From Polytrichum commune (lineage: Eukaryota; Streptophyta; Polytrichopsida; Polytrichales; Polytrichaceae): 64,000 nucleotides of DNA. Positions 23,960 to 35,700 of this stretch are shown in pieces. The translations under genes and the position numbers were made by a program. Where the stretch lies: NCBI GenBank assembly GCA_950295325.1, contig OX485803.1, positions 3,718,001-3,782,000 of the forward strand, given 5' to 3'. The notes under the pieces are model-generated. The model made no database searches and had not been told where the DNA came from. It was given only the letters and a program-made list of their open reading frames with translations. The first letter of the stretch is position 1, and the number at the start of each line of letters is the position of its first letter.

Positions 23960-25659
23960 ATGATGACGAAGAGCTGGGTCCTTATTCTTAGCCTGATGGC
24001 CATGGTGGCCTCTTTCGGAGGATTGGCCAATTCTAAGAAGGTAAAGCTACCATGATCCTTTCATATTCTCGTTTTTCAATTCCAGATAAGGAAAGAAAAC
24101 CCCTCACTCATCCACTCAAGAGCCTACTTTGATCTGATCCATATTGGCAATTGCAGACGGCGCCAAGCACGATGTCGACGGAAATGAAACTTGGAACGTC
24201 ACACCGCCCTTCAGTGGCAGAGCTGTCCGCACTTCAGGAAAAACTTGGGTACAATATCTCTCTCTAATCCCCTCAAAAAACCCTGCTCGGCATTAGATTA
24301 TGTGCATGCTGAAATTCGTCGAGGCGACTTCGTTACACCATCTTTGCTGTACGACGTAGCAAGTGAAGGACATGAAAAGATTGTGCCTGCTATATTTGTG
24401 TTCTTCTTAAAAGGAGACAAAGATTTCTGGGGGATTTCTGCTGAAGTCGTTTCGATGTGAAAGGAAGGGGGCAAGAAGACAGGGTTCTGGAGCTTAAATA
24501 TAGTGTTGAAATTGAACATCGCATCAAGTTAATTCTCTTTGCTTCATCCTTGGGGTCGTTGATGCATACCTACAAAGTAAAGCGGAAACAATGTTTGCTG
24601 AAAGTTATGGATCTTAAATCGTTGATGATGGGTAAGATGTTCTTCGACACGGACATAAACCTATGCAATGTCGGGTACAAAATCATATGTGCATGCTAAG
24701 ATTCGGTGAGGTGACTTTGTTTACAAAATCTTTGGAAAGAGTTGCTGTAAGTAGCAAGTGAAGGACATGAAAGATTGTGTCTGCTATTTTTTAAAGGAGA
24801 CAAAGATTACGGCTGACGTCTTTTCGATGTGAAAGAGAAAAGAGGCAAGGAAGACTATGTTCTTGATGTCAATGTAATGTTTAAATGAACATCGCGTCAT
24901 GTCATTTTTTATGTGCTTCATCTTTGGAGTTGCAGATGCATATCTACAACGTAAATAGGAACAAATGTTTGCGGAAAGTTTCGGATCTCAAATCTTATAT
25001 GCAGGATGGGTTGTTTGACTTCGACACAGAGAGATAGATAGATAGATAGATAGATAGAAACGGGGAGGTGATCATGTAGGTGTTTGTGTGCGGTGGGTCT
25101 TAGTTTCAAGCTTGCGGTTATTAAGGATGCTAAGAGTGATCGGATGGCCGTAGCTTGGTAGCGTGGGGTTGTCGAAGGTGGTGAATTTTTGAACATGGGC
25201 AGTTGGTGACTTCGACAGAAATAAATCGAGATGTGTGCCAGGTACAAATTCAAGAACGTGCAACTTCTCGTGGACGCTTTGACACATGCCTCATTCTCGG
25301 AAGCGAACAACGATGTCCTTCACGTCCTGGGATCGAAAGTGGTGCAGCAGGCAGTAGCCGCACACTTCATCCTCGCCGATCCGCACATCGCTAAAGGCAA
25401 TCTGGAGAAGCTCATTGGTGAAACATGCAATGCGAAAGCTTGTGCCAGCGATGCCCTTGCCCTGAAACTTGAACCACTAATCATGGTCGGCAAAGGCATC
25501 CCGACGCTCAACGACAAAATTTTATCAGGTGCCTTCAACGCAATTTATGGAGGAATCGCATTGGACGACGGCCCAACGACTGCAAACCTTGCATACTGGA
25601 AACTGAAGGGTTGGAAAATGGCCACTGACAAGCCGGACACGCGTTCTCTGTTGCTGTAA
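23960..25659 (+). CDS. NFD2: RNase III-fold protein, NFD2-like, three exons
   Basis: Exons 23960-24040, 24157-24248 and 25242-25659 (phases 0 and 2) give about 196 residues. Exon 1 encodes a signal-type N-terminus (MMTKSWVLILSLMAMVASFG). Exon 2 leads into LSALQEKLG, and exon 3 continues YKFKNVQLLVDALTHASFS, the start of an RNase III domain. The catalytic signature of true RNase III (ERLEFLGDA) is replaced by DVLHVLGSKVV, and the second cluster reads LSGAFNAIYGGIALDDG without the usual Asp-Glu pair, so cleavage activity is unlikely. Length, leader and divergent signature match Arabidopsis NUCLEAR FUSION DEFECTIVE 2, needed for karyogamy in the female gametophyte (family knowledge). Function in this organism is inferred. 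Exon 3 starts directly at the acceptor and restores the codon for Gly in LGYKF. Confidence 0.85.
24296..25028. repeat. Tandem duplication (~385 bp) in NFD2-like intron 2
   Basis: Copy 1 (~24296-24652) and copy 2 (~24686-25028) share TATGTGCATGCT, GCAAGTGAAGGACATGAAA, AAAGGAGACAAAGATT, TTTTCGATGTGAAAG-like, GAACATCGC and AAATGTTTGC-GAAAGTT blocks in the same order. The second copy is shortened by small deletions. Confidence 0.75.
25031..25058. repeat. GATA microsatellite
   Basis: About six GATA units in NFD2-like intron 2, directly after the duplicated segment. Confidence 0.9.
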
Positions 25660-26707
25660 ATCGACAATTTATTCAATTAGTTGCTCAAAGCTTAATCTCA
25701 CTTGTGAATTTCTCATATCCGGCATGCCATTCTAAGTTGATCAACTTCCAGAACTTATTGATATGTACTTGACTACTGCATACATGTTCTCCGTAATCTT
25801 TTGAACAGTAGAGTTTGAGACCTGTGTTGATGTCACACTTTCAGATTTCTGGCACTTTGCATTCATCAAAAGGTGATATATTCGATTCTGGTGGTGGGTG
25901 AGCTCGTTCTGTTGTTTTTTGTTTGCGCACAGAATGTGCAAGATTTTTGCGAAGCTTTTTCACTTTGTAGGTTTCTCACCAAGAATGATTCAAGTTGTAG
26001 GTTTCCAGACATCCTGAGTTCCAGAGGAAGCAATGACAGCAACCCAATGAAATTCCTGGGGCAGGAATGAATGCATGAATGGATGAGAGGCTGTAATTAT
26101 AAAGTAATTCCATTTGTGATGTAAATATATTGTGAGTATTGACTGGTCCAATGTAGTGAAGATTAAAAGAAGAGTAGAGACATTCATTCGGGAAAGTCAT
26201 CTGTTGGACATCAGTCAGTATACTACAATTTACAGTGGTCCCAAAATTCTGAAAAGTTAGGAAGTTGACTTCACATCTGCAGTAATGTTCTCAGTTCTCA
26301 ACTACTGATTACTCAAGAGCTGCAGGTAGTGGATGAGTTTCATTATGGTGATTTTCAAACCAATTTTTTGCACACACGGTCACAATAAATGTTCACCAAT
26401 CCAGGGTAAACAGTTTACAAGGAAAGATTCATGTAATAGACACCACTCATCCTCCAAGTAAGTTATTTAACGCATATGGTTACTGGGACCTTTTGTTCCC
26501 TTTGAGGAAATCATGCCCTAAAGAGGACCTTGGAGGCTCTTTACTCTTCTCCTTATCGAAAGCACACAAGGATCCAATGTTGGGAGATACAAATCGCTAG
26601 TAGCTTCAAAATTCAAGGGACATCATCATAAGCTGCGGTTGAAACTTGGTACTACAGATTCTGTAAAAATAATAGACTTCTAGAATCTACAGTGTAAATT
26701 TTCAACG
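25660..26707. other. Intergenic region between NFD2-like and DNAI3
   Basis: Contains the NFD2-like 3' region and the upstream region of DNAI3, both on the plus strand. No further exon or mobile element is recognised, and I cannot place a TATA box or polyadenylation signal with confidence. Confidence 0.5.
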
Positions 26708-29700
26708 ATGGCAGAAGGAATGTCACCGGAGATGCTGGCCATACTCACTGGCAAGAAAGTTGTGAAGGAGGATAAACCTCCTACGCCTCCACCTCGAGGT
26801 AATTTGAGGGCACTCACATTTGTATTCGATGGAATGCTTTACATAATGCGCAAATACAGTTGAAATTCATAGCGTTGGATCCAGATTTTTATTTCAAGAG
26901 CTGAGAGACTCCTTGAGAGATTGAAGTAGATTAAGCTCAAATTCTAACCAATGAATTTGCTTGAAGAGGGATCTCGCATTTTGATAAATGTACTTGCGAG
27001 GTCTTATTGTGTGCAGTGGCTGAAGAGCATCCATTCGGTGTGGTGTCATTTTACCTGACTGACGCCACATGCAAAGAATTTGACATAAGCAAAAAGGAAA
27101 TTGTCAACAACCAGCATTTCAAAATACCCACCAAGGCTGTCAAGGCAGACATCCAACTGAAAGGCGCCATATCCGATTTTAGTGTGGTCAAAAGCTCCCT
27201 CATGGTACCACAATGTTGCGCACTTCCAAAACATTGAATTTGCAAATAGTCAGTTGCCTCGTTGCTACAATTGATCTTTCAACTTTGTAAATAATGTGAT
27301 CACCTCAAAAACAAGCTACAGTGAGAGAGTTCATGGCTGACTCCTAAGAACTAGGTAATCGATGTGAGGAGCCTTGCCACCGGTTGTAAAAGGCACCCAA
27401 TTTATCGAGTTGTGGTAGTGACGAGGTAGGTAATGGGTGCAAACTAGAGCCAATGGTAGGGCAACACGTGCCCATTACAAGACGTAGTGATTACATCTGG
27501 ACAAGGTCATCAATTACATATGATAATGTGCATCCTTTTATCCAATCAAGAATAGACATGTTGGCAAAATCACTTGACCTAACCACTATAAAGTACGTAA
27601 TGAATGCAAGGAGCTCTGCCATGAGCTATAATAGATGCCCATCCTATCGAGTTGTGAAAGCAGTGAGGTAGGTACTGGGTGCCTACTACAATTGATGGCA
27701 AGACAACATGTGTCCATCACCAAACATATTATTATTTATAGGCGATAATGTGCATCTTTATATCCAATAAGGAATAGACATATCAACAAAATCATTGGAT
27801 TTGACCATTATTTGCACATCTCATTCTTTTGTGATAGAGGAGTTTGACATGTAGAATTGATGTTGTTGGTTGGTTTACAGAACTACCATGAAGAATATTT
27901 TCTCCTAAGATATATTGGTGATGATCGGTACATGAATGACCACAACTTTGAAATCATTTGTGTTCTCGAACAACGGGAGGCCATTGAGAAGGTATGCTCC
28001 ATTACCATCATCCTCTCATTCTGTCAAGTTTATTTAGCACTTGACATCAAAAATTGCTATTTCTATTAGATTTGAGAAGGGGCTCTTTTTCTTCATTCCA
28101 ACAATGGGTGTGGGTTGATGTGAAGCCTTGTGACAGGCATGGCAAGATGCAAAAGATGAAGCAGACGGTAAAAATAAAGGACCTAGGTTTTGGGAGTCCT
28201 TGGGTAGTGAGAAGGAAGTCGATGACGAGAATGTCAAGACCAGACCAGAACCGGTACTAATGCTTGTAAATCACCTCATACACTAAATTGAGACAATTAT
28301 TCCGCTCAATTTAATGTAGGGGAACTTGATGGGAACATGATGTTTGCTATTTTGTACAAGTGGTGAACCTTAAAGGATGTTAAAAAAAAACTCAAACATT
28401 CATAAATAAAATCAAAATAATAGTAGTTCTTTTTATTTTAATTGAGGTGAAAGGGAGCTTGTTCTTCCTTACACTCAAACATTCAAATTCATGTAATGCA
28501 TGTAGATAACCATGCAATAAAAAAATTGTAATATGGAAAATCTTATCAATGAAGACAAATGATTGTGCTTACGGTTGACAAGTGCACACCCATGGATACA
28601 TGTTCCCTACATTATGATGCCCATTTTATCACCTTACATGATAACACGTTTGCAAAATCTAACAATGCACATGGAAGTTCCCATCAATGATTCCATTGAA
28701 AGTAAGAAAAAGTTGGGCCTAAATGCTATGTATGCTCCAAATCATGTTTGCACATACATACATTCTATTTCATGGTATGCATTGTTGCTTGTGTTTTATT
28801 ACATTCTACTGTCACAAATTTTGAAGCGAAACCTGTTGCCAATTGTTACTCTCGATGTGTTCGTAACTCTTAAAAATTTGTTTGGTGTCAAGTGTGCAGC
28901 TTGTACTCAAAGCATCTAAGAAACGAAAGGAGTTCTATCAGAAGGCACTTCTTGTATCCTGCGAATCCATTGTAAGGTGTCACAAATACATCATACTTGA
29001 ATCACTTCAATGAAGGCTTCATGTGCTTCTGAAGTATTGAGCAAGTGGAACTAATAATTACAGAATATGAATCTAATCTAGGATCACAACTATGTGCTTA
29101 TGGTTTCCGATGTGGTCTATGTAGCACATAAGGTTTTATCTGAATCATAGCTTTAAAGAGTCAAAATCTTCAAAACTTTGTTCAGGAATGCTAATTTCAG
29201 ACTCTCACTCCAACAATCTATCTGCCTGTGAGCAGGAAACTTGGAGCAGCGCTTCAATGGAGTGCCGACCATTTAAGGATCCTTCCTTCGACAAATTTAT
29301 ATCTGAAAGAGAAACAGCAACACAAGCCATACCTGTCACAGTAGACAGGGGTGCCCAAACTGTCCAGTTAAGTGAATCTAAGAAGTTGACACAATTTTGC
29401 ACCTATTGTTGTGTTTTCTTGCTGTTCTGAACTTTGAGTATTTCAACATTTCATGGACTTGTTTCTTTTTTTCTTTTTTTGTGCAGGAAGGTACACAGAA
29501 ACAATCAAGTGCAATATGAGCCTATTGCGATGGACCCTCCAAGGGCTAAGGCAATTTTAAGCAGTAAACCGGTTGGCGAATTTCTTACTGCTGCTAAACC
29601 CAGGCAAGCGTTTTATAATAAGCCTCAAAAGGACTCGCACTTGTTATTATCTTTCCCAGATGTAATTGACTAGTTACGCAAATCCCTCCCTTCTCATTAT

Positions 29701-32700
29701 AAGAACACCTTTCATCAAACATTTGCACTTATTGAAGAAGGAAATGGGCGGATGGACAGATATGTAGACGCGTTGCAGCAGAATGAGATTTTCGACTTGT
29801 TTGAGGACGAGTTCGCACAGTTTGTGGACGATGACTATGAACATGGAGATCAAGCGATAACCTCAGTTTCCGTACGTCTTTGTGATTCTATATTCTATAG
29901 TTGCAAGACCTAATAGGTTGATTGTGAGTTGAATCAATGTTGAAATGAATCATTAGCAAAATGTTGTGTTAGTGTTGAAATAATATTCACCCTGATTCAA
30001 GGTACGTATCATCACTAACTCAACATTCATCATCAATCATCACCTTTCACTTGCATTTTGAGATGAGTGCCATCATACAATTGTCATATTATGAGGAATG
30101 ACAACAGTAGATGTCAACTTATTACCAATTGCTCATTCAAGAACAGAAGGGTCATTAGAACTCATCACAATTTGTCATCCATGAAGGCACCACAACGTGA
30201 ATAATTCCCAGATTCTATTCCATGACCTTATCGGTTATGAGTGATAACCATCTTGAGCAGGTGGATGACTCGTCATCCACTCTCCTCTCAATGGTTATCT
30301 AATCCATATCGGTCATTCGACTGCTTATCACAGCATGTTGAACTTCCGACAAGAACTTGTACTTGTTGCAATTAGTATGCTGAAGACCCATGAGGGCGAA
30401 GGTGCATTTCACTATGGTTTTCTTCCTCACGAAGCCAACATTTCTATCTACTCTAGCCATCCATGCTGAAGAATGATTCGTGAGGGTGGAACAAGACTCG
30501 ACATGATATTTGGAGTGTCAATTATATCGTGCTGCAGGAACTTCAATCCTTCATGGACCTTAATTATGGCAAAAGTAAGATGGTCTCAGCCATTGATTGG
30601 ATGCCAGGGAAAAGAGGAATTGTTGCAGCAGCAGTCTCAGCATCGCACTCGTTTGATGAACGAGTGCAAGTGGCAGGAAGGCCAGCCAGTTCACATGTTT
30701 TGCTGTGGACATTTCGCGACCCTATCCACCCTTGGGTAAGATTAACACATTGTTTCTTCTATTCCGCCGTAAGTTTAGGTCTGATCGGGCATGCCTCTGC
30801 CTAAACTCAATTTCAACATCAGCTTCTAAAAGGTTCCAACCAAGCATGCAATGGCATGTGACAAGTTTTTTTGGTATAATATAAACTAACTTAAGTTTCA
30901 TTTGACCCACACGTAGAGTGGGATCTCAATCTAGGTTGTGATTTCAGGTCTGATTGGGCACATTTGTGCCTAAATTCAATTTCCGCGCCATTTTCTAAGA
31001 GGTTCCAACCAATTACATGATGGCATGTGACCATTTTTTTTGGATAGATGGATAGAAATAGATTTATTCACACCCCTTGACATAGGGTATCATCTCAATT
31101 TTGGTTGTTAAATCACAACACAAGCATCTCAATTGTGGATACGCAGATGGTGTTGGAGAGTGCATCTGACATATTTTGCCTTCGCTTCCATCCCCACAAC
31201 CCGACATTGGTTGCTGGCGGTTGCTTCAATGGTCAGGTGCAAAATCAACTTCATATATCTTTGATTCTTTTCTCAAAATGGAGTGATTGAAACAATGAAG
31301 AAATCTCTAAATTGATGTAAGGACATCCTGAACTCTCCATCCAAATTCAAGCCCCTCATTGACCGCATGTTTGATTGCATGAACCTAGTTTAGGCATGTG
31401 CCTTCCCATTCCATCCCATTGCACTTGGGCATATGAATCAATGTCATGGACCATCTTTGAACTGTCCACTCAACATGTTGCCATCAATGGTTGACCGGTT
31501 TGGAACTTTGAAACAATGACTATCAACGCCCATGGACCCTCAATGTTCCAAAAATCTAAAGCTCCAAAATGAAAAGGAGATAATGCACTATGCAATAATG
31601 CACTAATCCAAGATTGAAGTGAATGGACTGTTTGGCAGCGTAACACTAATATGTGGCCATAAGCATATCATTTTCCTAGGGCTGGAACTGATGGAGTTGT
31701 GGATATTAGGTAATAGTATGGGACCTTACTAAAGGTATAGAGCAACAAGATAGGAGGGACAGAAGAGAGGTTGATGAAGATGCCCCCAATGAAGACAAGG
31801 ATAAGAAGAAAGTGGTTGAAGCTCCTGTCATATTGTTTTCTCTGTTGAGCACCATGAGCACTTCACACACAGGCATTGTTTCAGACATCCATTGGCTTCA
31901 CAAAGATTTCCAGGTACAAGCTACTTGCAAAACCTGTTTGCTTTTCGTTTATATTCTTGATCAGCATGTTGGTTCCATGTCTTCCTCTGTATATATTTAT
32001 ATACATATATATATTCCTCAATTCCAGACATAGCGCTGATTATCTCAAATCTCACTAATGTGTCTTGTCCTCATTGGACACAAGCACGACGAATGTAAAC
32101 TATCGCACGTTGCCCTTGTTATATAGTTAACACTTCATCCAATTTTGTATATAATGTCCTCGTGCTACAGGTTGTAGCAGGGCTCCTTGCTTACAATATC
32201 TAGTATGTAGTAGTCATGCCAAACAATTTTGTTAATGTGATTATTTTTGTTGGATATGAGGAGACACATTACCATTCCTAATTGAGGACTTGTCATAGCT
32301 TGACCATTGTGTATGGGAAAAGACACATGACACCATGTCATCAACTGTACAAGAAACTTTGTCGCTACAAAAAATCGATAGGTTGGGAGCCTACTACAAC
32401 CCGTGGGAGGGCTCCCCTTATCCATTGCCTAGTTTGTAATGACCATGACTGTGACTCTATTTGTGAATCGATCGATTTGGGACTCAAGACAAACTGAAGC
32501 CTCAGATGGTGGCCTTACAGTTGGAGGCAGAAGGAGTGGCGAACAATGGAGAAACAAATTTGATTGCTTCAGTCTCTTCCGATGGATCGGTACAACTCTG
32601 ACTTAATTTTTTTCAAAACACAAATTATCATGTGTTGATGTAGTGCGTTCTTGTAGCTTTGGTGGAAATGCGTAAATGGTGACGAATGAGTGGTGCATAA

Positions 32701-35700
32701 AGGTTATATTCTGGGACATTACCAAAAAGAATGAACCAGAGCTTGATGCGTCTTGGGCTGATGAAAGAAAATGGGCAGCATACGAAGAAGAAAAGTACAA
32801 GTGGACCCCTTTGTATAAACTGGAGACGAGGTCGGAAAGCCCTGCCCGGCAAGTGGGACCGGTCAAGATGGCCCGAGGGTACCAAGGCACAACCTACTTT
32901 TGTAGCACAGAGGTAATAGGTCTCAGTGTATGTTCTTTTAAGCTACTAACTTAATTACCCAATGAGTGTAACATTCTTCAGCTGAGTGACCAGCTGGGTG
33001 GGGCTAGGAATATGTCATGTAAGGTGCTAGAATTACATCTTATGGATGCTTGTCTAAGCAAATTCAACCTAATAAACTCGGGTGAAGCAATGTTACTAAA
33101 GATCATTAGAATGCAACAACTAACAACAATTGAATAATGTTATGAGACCACCTCCGAAGGGAAGCAAATAACTTACCCAAGTCTAGAGTCGATTTCCGTT
33201 TATCCTTATTTGGGCTACATGAGTCTGAAAGGAAGCAAATATCTTACCCTAGTCCAGAGTCTATTTCCGTTAATCCTTATATGGGTTACATGAGTCTATG
33301 TGCAAGGGAGAAGCGTCTTTACATTGTTGGTGCGGGTAAAGTGTTGCAAAGGGGACCCCGTCTCTAAATACCCTTTGTTACTGGAGGTATGCATCGCTTG
33401 CGACCTACAATGCAAACTATACAGAGCAGAGAAAGTAGGGCTTGCAAAGGCCAAATGGCCACTATACTATGCATCTCGTCATGTTGTAAGGTTTCTCCAA
33501 GGAATCTTAACCCCACTTGTCTGGGCAATTTTTTGTGAAAATTGAGCAGTTAGAAGTTGAGTACCAGGGAGGGAACCCAAGGAAAGTGTGGGCGGAGAGG
33601 GTTCCCTTTATCTACCTCTAACAAAAATTTAGAATCAGATGCAAATCCAACCTTTTTGTGGGTGATTGAATCAGATCAACCTCCATCATTCACAAAGGTT
33701 TGTCTATTCCTATTGACTGATAGAGTTCACAAATGTATTGTGACATGAAGCAAGCTTGTACATTCTCATGCAGTTTGGAGAGGTCACAGAGGTTGATCTG
33801 AATATTCCAACCGGAACACCAAACGTGTTGAAGGTCACTACAGTTCACCAAGGACCTGTTCGGGCACTCCTTCGATCACCATTTTTTGAAAATGTGCTTC
33901 TATCAGTTGGCATATGGACGTTTGCTCTGTGGAGGGATGGCATTGAGGTGAATTGTTATTGCCATTTTGGACATTTCAGTGACTTTGGCATAGGTATCTA
34001 TTCGTAGTTGATTGTGTTGTTGCACTGGATGTGGTGTAATTTACACACAGATCTCCTTAATTCAAGCCATAAATTATGCATGCAGAAACCTATATATGTA
34101 TCAAGATCGTCAGAGAGCTACTTGACTACAGGATGTTGGAGTCCTACCCGACCGGCAGTCATTTACATCGGACTCATTGATGGCACCATTGAAATTTGGG
34201 ACCTATTAGACCACACTCACACAGCCTCGATAACCATTACTGTCAGCTCCTGTCAATTGACGTCCATGGAGTTCTGGAAGCTGCAATGTTCGTATATTTG
34301 AATTGTGGACTCTCATGTCTTTGTGATTCTGTACATGTGTTTCTAAATTGTGCTAATTTGAATCTATTTCAACAGGGAAAGTTGTATGTGATGCCCTTTT
34401 GGATACAAGTATGTATTCTTATTATTTCACTTTTGTTTCCACTTCCAACTCAGTCAAATGATCTCGAATTGTTATTGATAAAAAATAATAACATGATTAT
34501 GCAGCACCTCAATTTCTAGCTGTTGGAGACATACAAGGCATTCTGCATATTATGGAGATTCCAAGAAATCTTCGTCGTGCTAATTACAGCGAGGTTAACT
34601 TTCATTGATAATATCTTCTGTATTTCAATTCCAAGTCTTGAACCATGCATCATATATTCGCACAAATAGCTCCAGCTAATGTGTGTGGAGTAACTAGAGT
34701 TGCTACTGGATGTGTGTGCTCAACACACAAATAGTCTCCAAGCATGGCTCCTTATGGGGTTTTGATGTCCTGGGTGTATTTGTACCCCCTTGAAATGGGG
34801 ATCCATTTATTAAAGAAAAAATTAATTAATTTAATACTCAACATCACTCAAATGATCTTCTTCAAAACCCCAAACATGAAAATAGCCTGATGCACTTGAT
34901 TTATTGATGGCCTCCAACCACTTGTGTATCACAGTGGCTTTTAGAAAATTGTATCATGCAGAAAAGATAGTTGTGTGCGTTAGTAGTTCTACTTAATGAG
35001 ATGGCATATTATGGTATGTAGCCCTAGTACGGGCACTTCTCAATCCACAGACAATGTGGCCGTTGGATCATATTGGAAGTTGTCTCATTCAATTAGCAAT
35101 TTGCGCATCTCAAAAATTATCATTTCAATTTTCAAAGTGAAGATTCTTGTTCTCATCTCAACGGTCACAGAGGCCCTCCCGATTATATTCACTCTTGAAC
35201 TTAATATGGTTGCTGTGTTTTGAGCACATGGTCCAATCTCCTCAAAAAATGGGTGTCTATTCTTAACTACAAATGTTGCCATAAACCACTCACATATAGG
35301 TGTCCAGTTAAGAACACGTTGGGAAGAGTCACCACATGAGGCTCACACACCTTAATTGTCAATTGAGAATTACAGAAACGGGCTATGAGGAGTTTTTTTG
35401 TTAGACAAGAAGCTTGGGTTAAAGATGTGGAAACAAGAGCAGAGGGTCGAGCTGCTGAGATTTCAAAACGCAGTGCAGCACTAGGAACAGAGAAGGTACG
35501 AAATATTTGATGTTAGACATACTCAACGTTTCATAAAGAACTCTGATCATTTCTCCTGTGTCAAAGTCTAAATTTTTCATGACGTTTTTGACACCCAATA
35601 TCTGCCAATGGCCACATCGTTCTTACCAAAGTTGGACCAGAACATCTTTCTATATCATACATAAATTACCCTAAATATTGCATTTAGTGTTACTTACTAC

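Noticed and set aside
29671-29673. In-frame TAG that seemed to make DNAI3 a pseudogene
   Set aside because: It lies inside a 156-bp segment with a good GC donor and an AG acceptor. Removing it restores phase and the family spacing, and all other exons are clean.
32801-32890. Minus-strand frames opposite DNAI3 exon 13
   Set aside because: They are antisense shadows of a clearly conserved exon.
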